Origin: Desulforhopalus singaporensis | GTDB taxonomy: Bacteria; Desulfobacterota; Desulfobulbia; Desulfobulbales; Desulfocapsaceae | NCBI RefSeq assembly: GCF_900104445.1 | Contig: NZ_FNJI01000011.1 | Location: forward strand, 62,001 to 126,000 | DNA length: 64,000 nt | Direction of reading: 5' to 3' | Shown: positions 57,071 through 64,000 of the stretch, one piece after another | Layout of the letters: the number at the start of each line of letters is the position of its first letter | Numbering within the stretch: the stretch's first letter is position 1 | Program-made: the position numbers and the translations under genes | The notes under the pieces: model-generated | Told to the model about the DNA's origin: nothing | Databases searched by the model: none | What the model saw: the letters and a program-made list of their open reading frames with translations, nothing else

Positions 57071-58780
57071 TTAGATCCAGATCTCGATTTTGAAAAATCT
57101 GAAGAACAGGAAGAACAGGGTTATCGCAAGTACGACTTTCAGCTGCATCTCGCTGAACATCTTCTGGGCCCGGCTGCCGAGCATGCCGCCGACAAAACCG
57201 CCGATGATGATTGCTCCGGCGAGAACCCAGTCAGGCCAGTACCCGATCATAACATATCCGAGAAAGGAGCCGATACTTGAAAAACAGGTTCCTATGAGCG
57301 AGATAGGTACGGCCACATACATCGGCAGGGCACCGATAGTGGTCATGGCGGGAACCAGCATGAAGCCGCCGCCGATGCCGAAAGAGCGGGAGACAATACC
57401 GATCAGGATACCGAGAAACGCGAACAGCAGCGGGTTGATGCGGAATTCCTCTCCCCAGAACTTGAAGCGATAATCGGTCAGGCCGGTCTTTACCGGCTCT
57501 ATCGATCCCATTTCCATCGCTTCGCCGGTCTCTTTTGCTTTTTTAACGGCGGCGTTGAATTTCTGGGTCATTGCCTTGATGTTTTTACGCTTGTTCATGG
57601 CCTTCGGGGTCATTTCCAAGAGGGTTTTGATACCCATGATAACAACCAGGATGGCGAGCCATTCTTTGTAAGCGCTCATCGGCAGCAACGCGGAGACGTA
57701 TTTGCCAAGCCAGATGGAACCGATAAATATGCCAACGCCAAACGACAGGCCGACAGGCCAGGCGACGCGTTTTTCCACGACCGCAAAGCGGTAAAAGGAG
57801 CCCAGGGGGGAGAACAGGGTGAGAGCCATGTTGGACGGCTTGAGAACGTTGGCGGCGTTAACCCCTACAGGACCCATGGTGTTTACAATCAGAACCTGGA
57901 AGGCGGCCATGAGCATTCCGCCGGCTGCACCGATCATGGAGAAATAGGTGCCGACGGCAATTGCGCCGATCACGATCCAGAGCGGGTTCATATAGCGGAA
58001 ACCCTTCTTGAGCCAGAAACCTTTTCCTTCAAGTTTGAAATCACCCTGCTTGACGCCGTTGACATAGACATCGAAGGCGGTGTCGGGTGGAGTGTGGCGA
58101 TAACTTGTGAAGGTGGCGGTGAATTTACCTGTGTTTTTGTCGAGATTAATCTTGGTGCCCTTATCCCAGTAGTTGTTGCTTGATTCATCCTGGAGAACGG
58201 TTCTCGAGAAGATGACGATTTTCCCGACCCGGTTGCCTTCCTTGACTATGGTGTTGATTCCGTAGGCAGTCTCATTCGCCCATTTCAGAAGATTCCACTG
58301 TTGCTGTGTGGTAATCGGGCCAAGACTTGTCTTTGCGGTTTCGTCTATGGAGTCGAAGTCTTTGTCAAGCAGGTAACTGTAGGTTGAGTAGAGACCTTTG
58401 GTCCGTCCTTTGCCAAGGAAAACGGAAGGGCCGCCGAACCTGGTGTCATCGACCCTTTTGCCGAATGCTTTCGGGTTGGTGGTGAGGACGTAGAACAGCG
58501 GAGGAATGGAGGTGTCCTGGCCAAAACCCTGTTTTTCAGCAGTCTTGGCAAATTTCTTTTTTTCATGGGGCATGGTCGCGTCAGCAGGTTTGAATTGTTT
58601 TTGCTGAGCGATGGCAACGTAGAGTTCCTGGCCAGGATTTATGGCGCCTTCAATAGTGACGGTACCGCCAACCTTGCCGCTGCTGGTGATTTTGGCCTCG
58701 GCAAATGCCAGGCCAGAACCTGCCAGAAGAAAAATGGTCAGGCTCAGGATTGCAATAAATGAATTGCGCATTGTGTTCAT
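57071..58780 (-). CDS. TauE/SafE family permease with large extracytoplasmic N-terminal domain
   Basis: 569 aa. A signal-like segment (FIAILSLTIFLLAGSGLAFA) is followed by about 240 residues of soluble sequence (for example NPGQELYVAIAQQKQFKP and FTATFTSYRHTPPDTAFDVY), then eight spans with the TauE signature AVGTYFSMIGAAGGMLMAAF and IVSRSFGIGGGFMLVPAMTT. A charged cytoplasmic loop with many Lys lies between the halves. GGAG precedes the start. TauE/SafE proteins move sulfur oxyanions, and the fused domain may bind the substrate outside (inference). It follows a signal-transduction cluster on the same strand, 86 bases after a small membrane-protein gene. Confidence 0.88.
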   Translation of the reverse strand: MNTMRNSFIAILSLTIFLLAGSGLAFAEAKITSSGKVGGTVTIEGAINPGQELYVAIAQQKQFKPADATMPHEKKKFAKTAEKQGFGQDTSIPPLFYVLTTNPKAFGKRVDDTRFGGPSVFLGKGRTKGLYSTYSYLLDKDFDSIDETAKTSLGPITTQQQWNLLKWANETAYGINTIVKEGNRVGKIVIFSRTVLQDESSNNYWDKGTKINLDKNTGKFTATFTSYRHTPPDTAFDVYVNGVKQGDFKLEGKGFWLKKGFRYMNPLWIVIGAIAVGTYFSMIGAAGGMLMAAFQVLIVNTMGPVGVNAANVLKPSNMALTLFSPLGSFYRFAVVEKRVAWPVGLSFGVGIFIGSIWLGKYVSALLPMSAYKEWLAILVVIMGIKTLLEMTPKAMNKRKNIKAMTQKFNAAVKKAKETGEAMEMGSIEPVKTGLTDYRFKFWGEEFRINPLLFAFLGILIGIVSRSFGIGGGFMLVPAMTTIGALPMYVAVPISLIGTCFSSIGSFLGYVMIGYWPDWVLAGAIIIGGFVGGMLGSRAQKMFSEMQLKVVLAITLFFLFFRFFKIEIWI

Positions 58781-58865
58781 CGATGTTTTCTCCTTTTTGT
58801 TCGAAATTTTTTATGGCGTATACTTTGACACAATGGAACTTATGCTGTGAATACCTCCTCTTGGC

Positions 58866-59270
58866 TTATTTATTGTTTTTTAAGTGTTTGCTTTTGCGCG
58901 CTATCCAGGATCCAAAAAAGGTAAACGGCAGTGCGGCTGCTGTGCAGACAAGATGTCTGTAACCATTCATAAAGGGTTCCCAGGGACAAAACAGCGGAAG
59001 CAGCAGGCTGCCGGATAATGCAATGAGTACGGCAAGGCAGGTCAGGGTGAGTTTTTCATGGGCAAGGGCGGTCCGTGTTTTGTCGATCACACCGTAGCCT
59101 GCAGCGGCACCGTTAAATGCTGCAAGAGCGGGGAGTACGGGCGGCAGAGCCGCCGGACCAAACAGAATTGACAAAAATCCGAGCAGCAGCGCAATACCGA
59201 TTACGGCTGTTGCCAGACCGTAAATAAAAACTCCCACGGGAGATGTTGTAAACCGTGCTACTTTTTCCAT
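58866..59270 (-). CDS. Small membrane protein, four predicted spans
   Basis: 134 aa from ATG 59270, which has AGGAG about ten bases upstream; an alternative ATG at 59306 gives a four-base overlap with the upstream gene and cannot be excluded. Spans include VGVFIYGLATAVIGIALLLGFLSILFG-type sequence, LPPVLPALAAFNGAAAG, LTCLAVLIALSGSLLLPLF and LVCTAAALPFTFFGSWIAR. No motif is recognised. It lies between the GAF/HisKA gene and the TauE-like permease and may be an accessory part of either. Confidence 0.6.
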   Translation of the reverse strand: MEKVARFTTSPVGVFIYGLATAVIGIALLLGFLSILFGPAALPPVLPALAAFNGAAAGYGVIDKTRTALAHEKLTLTCLAVLIALSGSLLLPLFCPWEPFMNGYRHLVCTAAALPFTFFGSWIARKSKHLKNNK

Positions 59271-59302
59271 GGTGACTTTTGCTCCTGACATGTAGATATC
59301 TA

Positions 59303-60991
59303 TCATGATGATTTTTTTGATTTGAGTTTGACGATGTTGGTGTTGCCGACATATTGTCGGGATTCAAACCCGGTGACCTTGGTCATCTTGTTGGTCAGAT
59401 CGGCAATGGTTTTTATGTTTTTAATGATAAAATCAATGTCCTCTATCGACTCTTTCGACACGAGATCATCCCGCACAAGCTGGGCTGTACCGAGGGCGGC
59501 GAACAGGGGGCTGTTGATCTGGTGGGCGGCGGTTCCAGCCATCTCCACTACACCTTCGAGTTTCATCCGCTCCATCTTCTCCTGTTCGAGCAGTTTCTGG
59601 TCGGTAATGTCCCGAACGGCCTCGATGACAAATGACACGTTGCCCTCGGTGCTGACTATCGGGGTGAGATGACGTTCGTACCATCTCGCCTCATTGACAT
59701 CGTCTCCCTGGAGATAGTCGAGGATAGCCAGGGCTTTTTTTTCGGCCAGGGCCTTGCTGACCGGACAGTCGGCCATGTCCCTGTGCCGCCAGGGGACGAT
59801 ATCTTCGTAGAGCTGGCCGAGAATCTGCTCTTCCTTGTTGCCGCAGGTCTCAAGAAATACCCGGTTGACCATGACCACCCGCTGGTTGGGGTCGACCACC
59901 AGGACCTGGAGCCACAGCGAGTCAAGGATGGTCTGGAGGAATTGCTCATGCTCTTCTATCTGGTTGAAGAGAAGAGTTATTTTTCTGTATGTACGCGCTT
60001 TTTCTATGGCGTTTCCGCCTTCCTCGGCCATGGTTACGGCAAAATTTATCTCCGCTTCGGAAAAGGATCGGGGGACGTCGGTGAGGAGCCGGAGTACGCC
60101 GATAATTTCGGATTCGTTTTTTATCGGCACCGCCAGTATCGACTTGATTCCTTCCCGGCGAATCTCGTCGTGATATTCGACCCTGGGGTCGTTGCTGGCG
60201 TCGAATATGGCTACAGGCTCTCCCTTGAGCACTTTAAAAAGAGAGCTCTCCCTGCTGATACTGCCTCTTTTGAGATAGGTCTCGCTCAAGCCGGAGGCGG
60301 CGGCAAGTTCCAGCCTGTTGGTCGCGGGATGCAGCAGACGGATGGTGCAGCCCTTCAGCCCCAGGGTTTGCGGGAGTTTGTTGACGATGGTCTGCAGGAT
60401 AACTTCAAGGTCGAGGGTTGAGTTCACCAGCCTGCTGATTTCCCTGAGCTCTGAAAGGAACCTGACCTGGTTCTCCAGTTCCTGGAACATCCTGCTGTTG
60501 CTGATGGCAACGCCGACTTGTTCGGCAAGAGACATGGCAAAACCGATTTCCTCTTCCGAGAATTTCCGTGAATCCCTGGTGAGCAGCCTGAGGATTCCGG
60601 TAACCTCGTTCTTATAGAGAATCGGCAGGGACATTGCTGATTTCACTCCCTCGCGGGTAACATAGCTGTAGCTGTCATGGTCGCATTTGATATGGACGTC
60701 TTTTTTGGCTGTGGGACGTCCCTTCATCAGTTCTTCCATAACCTCTCTGGAGTCAATGGTAGCCCTTGACAGATACGTATCGGACACTCCGCAAGCCGCA
60801 CCCAGCACAAAGCTGTCGGTGGCCTTGTCGAGCAGCCGGATGGTCGCCGCATCCACCGCCATGAGTTTGGGCAGCTTCAGGACGACAAGATCCATGACTT
60901 GCTGTGGGTCGTGTACGCTGCTGATGAGCCGGGTGACCTCCTGGAACACTTCGAGGTATTCGCTCTCTTTATGTTTTTGCGCTGGGTTCAT
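59303..60991 (-). CDS. GAF-GAF-PAS-HisKA protein without an ATPase domain
   Basis: 562 aa soluble protein. Two GAF domains (residues about 20-170 and 200-350) share near-repeats such as VREGVKSAMSLPILYKNEVTGILRLLT and RREGIKSILAVPIKNESEIIGVLRLLT. A PAS domain (about 365-470) includes DPNQRVVMVNRVFLETCG and is followed by a HisKA-type helix with the H box MAGTAAHQINSPLFAALGTAQLV. It ends only about 70 residues later, with no N, G1 or G2 ATP-binding boxes, so it cannot phosphorylate itself in the usual way. It may take phosphate from another kinase or act as a dimerising scaffold (inference). It lies 88 bases after the receiver gene. Confidence 0.85.
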   Translation of the reverse strand: MNPAQKHKESEYLEVFQEVTRLISSVHDPQQVMDLVVLKLPKLMAVDAATIRLLDKATDSFVLGAACGVSDTYLSRATIDSREVMEELMKGRPTAKKDVHIKCDHDSYSYVTREGVKSAMSLPILYKNEVTGILRLLTRDSRKFSEEEIGFAMSLAEQVGVAISNSRMFQELENQVRFLSELREISRLVNSTLDLEVILQTIVNKLPQTLGLKGCTIRLLHPATNRLELAAASGLSETYLKRGSISRESSLFKVLKGEPVAIFDASNDPRVEYHDEIRREGIKSILAVPIKNESEIIGVLRLLTDVPRSFSEAEINFAVTMAEEGGNAIEKARTYRKITLLFNQIEEHEQFLQTILDSLWLQVLVVDPNQRVVMVNRVFLETCGNKEEQILGQLYEDIVPWRHRDMADCPVSKALAEKKALAILDYLQGDDVNEARWYERHLTPIVSTEGNVSFVIEAVRDITDQKLLEQEKMERMKLEGVVEMAGTAAHQINSPLFAALGTAQLVRDDLVSKESIEDIDFIIKNIKTIADLTNKMTKVTGFESRQYVGNTNIVKLKSKKSS

Positions 60992-61079
60992 GTCGTTTTT
61001 TCATCAAGACCAAACGGGCCTGTCCGGGGGTGCGTTTACCTTGTCTGGTTGTATGGGCCGGGCCCGGACGAAAGGAGGA

Positions 61080-61439
61080 TTAACGGGCCAGTACTTCAGC
61101 AACCTTTTCTTCCAGTTCCTGTTTGTCGATCGGCTTGACACAATATTCCTTTGCGCCGAGTTCTATCGCTTCCTGGGCAGACTCGATGGTAGGGTAGCCG
61201 GTCAGCATGATCGCCTTCATCTTTGGCTGCAGTTTTTTTAGTTGCTCAAGGACCTGAATCCCGCTCATTTTTTTTAATTTTATGTCGAGAATAGCAAGGT
61301 CAATACGGTTGCTCTCGGCATGCTTTATTGCGTCTTCCTCGGCGGTAAAGGTCTGGATGTCGTGTCCTTTCCTGGTCAGTATTTTTTCAATCAGTATCAC
61401 CGCGTCCAGTACGTCGTCCAATACCAGTATTCTTGCCAT
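61080..61439 (-). CDS. Stand-alone receiver (CheY-like) response regulator
   Basis: 119 aa from ATG 61439, one base after the histidine-kinase stop; a longer frame start lies inside the kinase gene. The receiver residues are present: LVLDDVLD (acid pocket), phospho-acceptor Asp in LAILDIKLKKMSG, MLTGYP (Thr) and CVKPID (Lys). There is no output domain. It is the natural partner of the adjacent kinase, and may pass phosphate to the HisKA-only protein downstream. Confidence 0.93.
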   Translation of the reverse strand: MARILVLDDVLDAVILIEKILTRKGHDIQTFTAEEDAIKHAESNRIDLAILDIKLKKMSGIQVLEQLKKLQPKMKAIMLTGYPTIESAQEAIELGAKEYCVKPIDKQELEEKVAEVLAR

Positions 61440-61440
61440 A

Positions 61441-63000
61441 TCAATCTTGCTCCTTTTGGCTCTCTGCCGTCTCCGGCGTGACGGGAAGCCAGATATGAAA
61501 AGCGCTCCCCTGGAGTTCTCGTTGCGATCCGCGGTCAAGGACCGGGCTTTCGACCTCGATTCGACCGTTGTGTTCCTTGATAATTCCATACGTGACGGAA
61601 AGACCGAGTCCTGTACCCTTTCCAACATCCTTGGTGGTAAAAAACGGATCGAAAATTTTGTTTTTGATGGTACTGTCTATACCGGTACCGCTGTCCTGGA
61701 CGGTGAGCCGGACCAGGTTTTTTTCAGCTGCTGTGAAAATTACTATCTCCCCGCCGCTCTCCATTGCCTGCTGGGCGTTGTTAAAGAGATTTATCATGAC
61801 CTGCTGCAGCTTTTCCGCGTCTCCTGTCACCCTGGGCAGGTCGGGTGCAAGCTGCCGGTTGACGGTGATGTTCTGGATATTCAGGCTGTGCTCGGTTACA
61901 GACAGCACGTTCAGGACAATATCGTTGAGATCGATAGCCGCCTTGGTGCTTTCTGTCTGCCGGGAAAATTTCAGCAGATCGGCGACTATGCGGCGGCATG
62001 CCTGGATCTGTCGCTCCATGATCTGCAGGCTGGAATGGGTCTCTGAATTTTCGTCAAAATCATCCATCATCAACTGGGTGTAGCCCAGTATTATACCCAG
62101 CGGAGTGTTTATCTCGTGGGCGACTCCCGCCGCCATCTGACCGACGGAAGCCATCTTTTCGTGATTGATCAGCTGCTCGGTCATGTTCTTGATGCGGGTC
62201 ATGTCCTTGCCGATCCCTTCGCACCCGATGAGGCTCCTGTCTTTGTCGTACAGGGCATTGGCGGTCAGCAGGATATGCCGGGTAGTTCCGTTGCGTCCAG
62301 TGCACTCCATTTCCAGATCGCTCACAAAACCTTTTTCTGCAAGACCATCCAGATAGCTTTGCAGCGCCTCCTTGTCGTTGAAAAGTTCGTGAAAGTTTAT
62401 AACGTTTGGGTTGTTTTCAAATCCAAGCAACAACTTGCCGCTGGAGTTGATATTGGTGATCTGGCCGTTTTTGTCGCAAAAGTATACGATATCTTTGGAA
62501 TTTTCGAAGAAGTTGCGGAATTTTTTCTCCGATTCGGACAGGTTGCGGGTTCGTTCTTCAACGATTTCCTCAAGATGGGTGTTGAGTGTCTGCAGCTGTT
62601 TGGCGCTTGCGGCGAGCTTGGTATTGGCTTCCGCCAGTTTTCTTGCTTCCGAACGTATCGCTTTATAGGCGGCGAGTCCCTTGTGATAGTAGATGGTCAC
62701 CGCCGCAACCGAAACGATCAGAAGGGTGTTGAAACCGCCGGAAAACGGGGATAATTGTTTCCAGAGGTCGTTGTGGTCGGTGTAGACAAGGGTTATCCTG
62801 ACAATGTGGCCGACTCCCCTGGACAGGGCAAACGCCGCCATCGTACTGCAGAAGTAGAAGAGAAAGCCCCAGATGAAGTTGTTCGGCTGGAGCCGGACCA
62901 GCGCAAGGGAGTAGCGTACCGCGTAAAAAGAGAGCAGTATAGCCGCGGCGGAGCCGAAGAATTCAACGATGAGTGCAGGCAACAGAGGTATACTGCTCAT
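61441..63000 (-). CDS. Membrane PAS histidine kinase
   Basis: 519 aa. Three N-terminal spans (IVEFFGSAAAILLSFYAVRY, FIWGFLFYFCSTMAAFALSR, FNTLLIVSVAAVTIYYHKGL) lead into a coiled coil (about 120-165), a PAS domain with DIVYFCDKNGQITNINSSG, then the H box MAAGVAHEINTPLGIILGYTQ, N box MINLFNNAQQAM, G1 VQDSGTGID, F box IFDPFFTTK and G2 GTGLGLSVTYGI. It is a complete sensor kinase. GGAGG supports the start, which overlaps the upstream membrane gene by four bases. The signal is unknown; the coupling to a TauE permease suggests a sulfur compound (inference). Confidence 0.95.
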   Translation of the reverse strand: MSSIPLLPALIVEFFGSAAAILLSFYAVRYSLALVRLQPNNFIWGFLFYFCSTMAAFALSRGVGHIVRITLVYTDHNDLWKQLSPFSGGFNTLLIVSVAAVTIYYHKGLAAYKAIRSEARKLAEANTKLAASAKQLQTLNTHLEEIVEERTRNLSESEKKFRNFFENSKDIVYFCDKNGQITNINSSGKLLLGFENNPNVINFHELFNDKEALQSYLDGLAEKGFVSDLEMECTGRNGTTRHILLTANALYDKDRSLIGCEGIGKDMTRIKNMTEQLINHEKMASVGQMAAGVAHEINTPLGIILGYTQLMMDDFDENSETHSSLQIMERQIQACRRIVADLLKFSRQTESTKAAIDLNDIVLNVLSVTEHSLNIQNITVNRQLAPDLPRVTGDAEKLQQVMINLFNNAQQAMESGGEIVIFTAAEKNLVRLTVQDSGTGIDSTIKNKIFDPFFTTKDVGKGTGLGLSVTYGIIKEHNGRIEVESPVLDRGSQRELQGSAFHIWLPVTPETAESQKEQD

Positions 63001-63467
63001 TTGTTCACCTCCAGCCGAGCTTCCCGGTAGAACGTTTTTAAGCTCCTGACCAGGTAAAAAAGTGCCGGAACCATGAAAACATGGTCCATTTTGGCGATAT
63101 AGTAGATGATTTTTACTCCGGACAGGGGCGGTGAGAGCTGCTCACTCCAGGTGTCCTTGTTTATAAAATCCTCGGGGGTGAGCAGTTCGTATAATTCGTG
63201 ACCGGTAAAAGCCAAAAGATTCCAGGCAATGAGAATGCCGCAGAAATACTGCAGGTATCGCCACCCTCTGGAAGCGATTGCCGGGCTTTTCCTCGTGTGC
63301 CAGTAGAGGTAGGCCAGAGCGCCGGCAAAAAGAATATGGGCCATCTGGTGAACGCAGATACCCTCCGGTGCACCGTGAGACTGCAGTGCCCATGCCGGCC
63401 CCGGCATAAGAAAAGAGACCAGCAGGTAAATGCCGGCGACAGTAATGTAAACGTTTAAATTTCTCAT
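62997..63467 (-). CDS. Small membrane protein with conserved-looking His residues
   Basis: 156 aa from ATG 63467, with AAGGAG six bases upstream. About four spans are predicted. His residues fall at membrane edges: GICVHQMAHILFAGALAYLYWH, LLAFTGHELYEL and KMDHVFMVPALFYL, an arrangement that could bind heme or metal (inference). The gene overlaps the start of the histidine kinase by four bases, so the two are probably a sensory pair. I recognise no named family. Confidence 0.65.
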   Translation of the reverse strand: MRNLNVYITVAGIYLLVSFLMPGPAWALQSHGAPEGICVHQMAHILFAGALAYLYWHTRKSPAIASRGWRYLQYFCGILIAWNLLAFTGHELYELLTPEDFINKDTWSEQLSPPLSGVKIIYYIAKMDHVFMVPALFYLVRSLKTFYREARLEVNK

Positions 63468-64000
63468 AAACTTCTCCTTTCGATCCAATAGCACCTTCTG
63501 TGCCTGAGTCGCGTTTCTTTTCTGTAAAAAAAATAAATCCTTTGTATTCAGTGAGTTGTCGTTTTGTTTTTATGCAGGTTGGTTGTGTTGTCGGCCCGGG
63601 TAAAGGTGTTGTGGAATAATTATGCATCAAAAATGTTGCATATGAAAGGGTGACTGCTTTTGTCCCCGTCCTGTCTCAGGTATGTGGTTCTTTCTTTTTT
63701 TTAGTAAAAATATCAGGTGATTGGTTGGATGCGTAATGTTTTGTCTAAGGGGCGGGAAAAGATACTCTGCATGGACGCCAGGCTGGCTGTTCGCGCTGTT
63801 CTGTGTTTTTTTTGCAAAAAAAACATCTGATAACAGCATATTATGGTGTCATGTTCGTGTGCTGCACAGGATAGGGCGGCCTGCCGGAAGCGGTGGATGA
63901 AGAGATAGACAAAATCGTGCGATTAATGATCGATCAAGTGCAACAATAATGTTGCGTTTTAAGCTGGTAACGGTATCCAAGAATAATGGCAGGCTAAGGG
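63468..64000. other. Right-edge intergenic region with several dyads
   Basis: No supported gene. It contains ATGCA...TGCAT (63622-63641), AATCG-TG-CGATT (63913-63924) and a perfect GCAACA-ATAA-TGTTGC dyad (63940-63955). The promoter for the leftward signalling operon should be in the left part of this region, and a gene beyond the right edge may share the dyads. Confidence 0.5.

Overview
The window looks like a contiguous piece of chromosome from a strictly anaerobic, sulfur-metabolising bacterium of the Desulfobacterota, most likely the Desulfobulbales (inference). The signs are a 2-oxoacid:ferredoxin oxidoreductase beside an iron-sulfur flavoprotein, the anaerobic thiamine route through ThiH and ThiC, [4Fe-4S]-type IlvD, two TauE/SafE anion exporters, abundant two-component proteins including an NtrC-type regulator, and the rpsA-IHF pairing of proteobacteria. 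Genes are dense on both strands. I see no rRNA, tRNA, CRISPR array, prophage or insertion sequence.

Left part (1-14.4 kb): almost all genes read leftward. A 2-oxoacid oxidoreductase alpha subunit (cut by the left edge) overlaps a GltD-like Fe-S flavoprotein. panC follows, apparently starting at ATT. The thiSGHFEC operon sits behind a sigma70 promoter, a TPP riboswitch and an intrinsic terminator. A small Cys protein, a CBS-domain protein (rightward), a cytidylate-kinase-like/BON protein and ilvD complete this part.

Middle (14.4-38.6 kb): mostly rightward housekeeping genes. They are a PilT-type ATPase with a zinc-ribbon/receiver-like protein, a DEAD-box helicase, rpsA (with a terminator-like leader hairpin), an IHF-type gene, guaB-guaA, a NYN/cold-shock-like protein, an MscS channel, a glucokinase with a sugar-kinase-like partner, tgt-yajC, RNase HI and a flavin reductase. 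A ZnuACB-like metal transporter operon ends in its own Fur-family gene; its promoter overlaps a perfect 6+5+6 dyad. A transglutaminase-like protein and a large GT2 glycosyltransferase with six FDxxYYL-type repeats close this part. The only leftward gene here is a Sua5/YciO-family gene convergent with IHF.

Right part (38.6-64 kb): a leftward operon joins glutathione synthetase, a YadG/YadH-like ABC exporter and a glutaredoxin-like protein. Rightward genes encode an acyl-CoA synthetase, an acyltransferase-3 protein, a TauE-like permease, an RsbU-like phosphatase and an MFS transporter. Two leftward clusters are the least ordinary part of the window. In the first, a small membrane protein, a PAS histidine kinase, a receiver and a GAF-GAF-PAS-HisKA protein with no ATPase domain precede a TauE protein with a large extracytoplasmic domain. 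In the second, a DUF106/Oxa1-like membrane protein, a PEP-synthase-like protein with no PEP-binding barrel and a phosphatase-YkgJ fusion lead into an NtrC-type regulator. These two are my best candidates for undescribed systems; their functions are inferred from architecture and gene order only.
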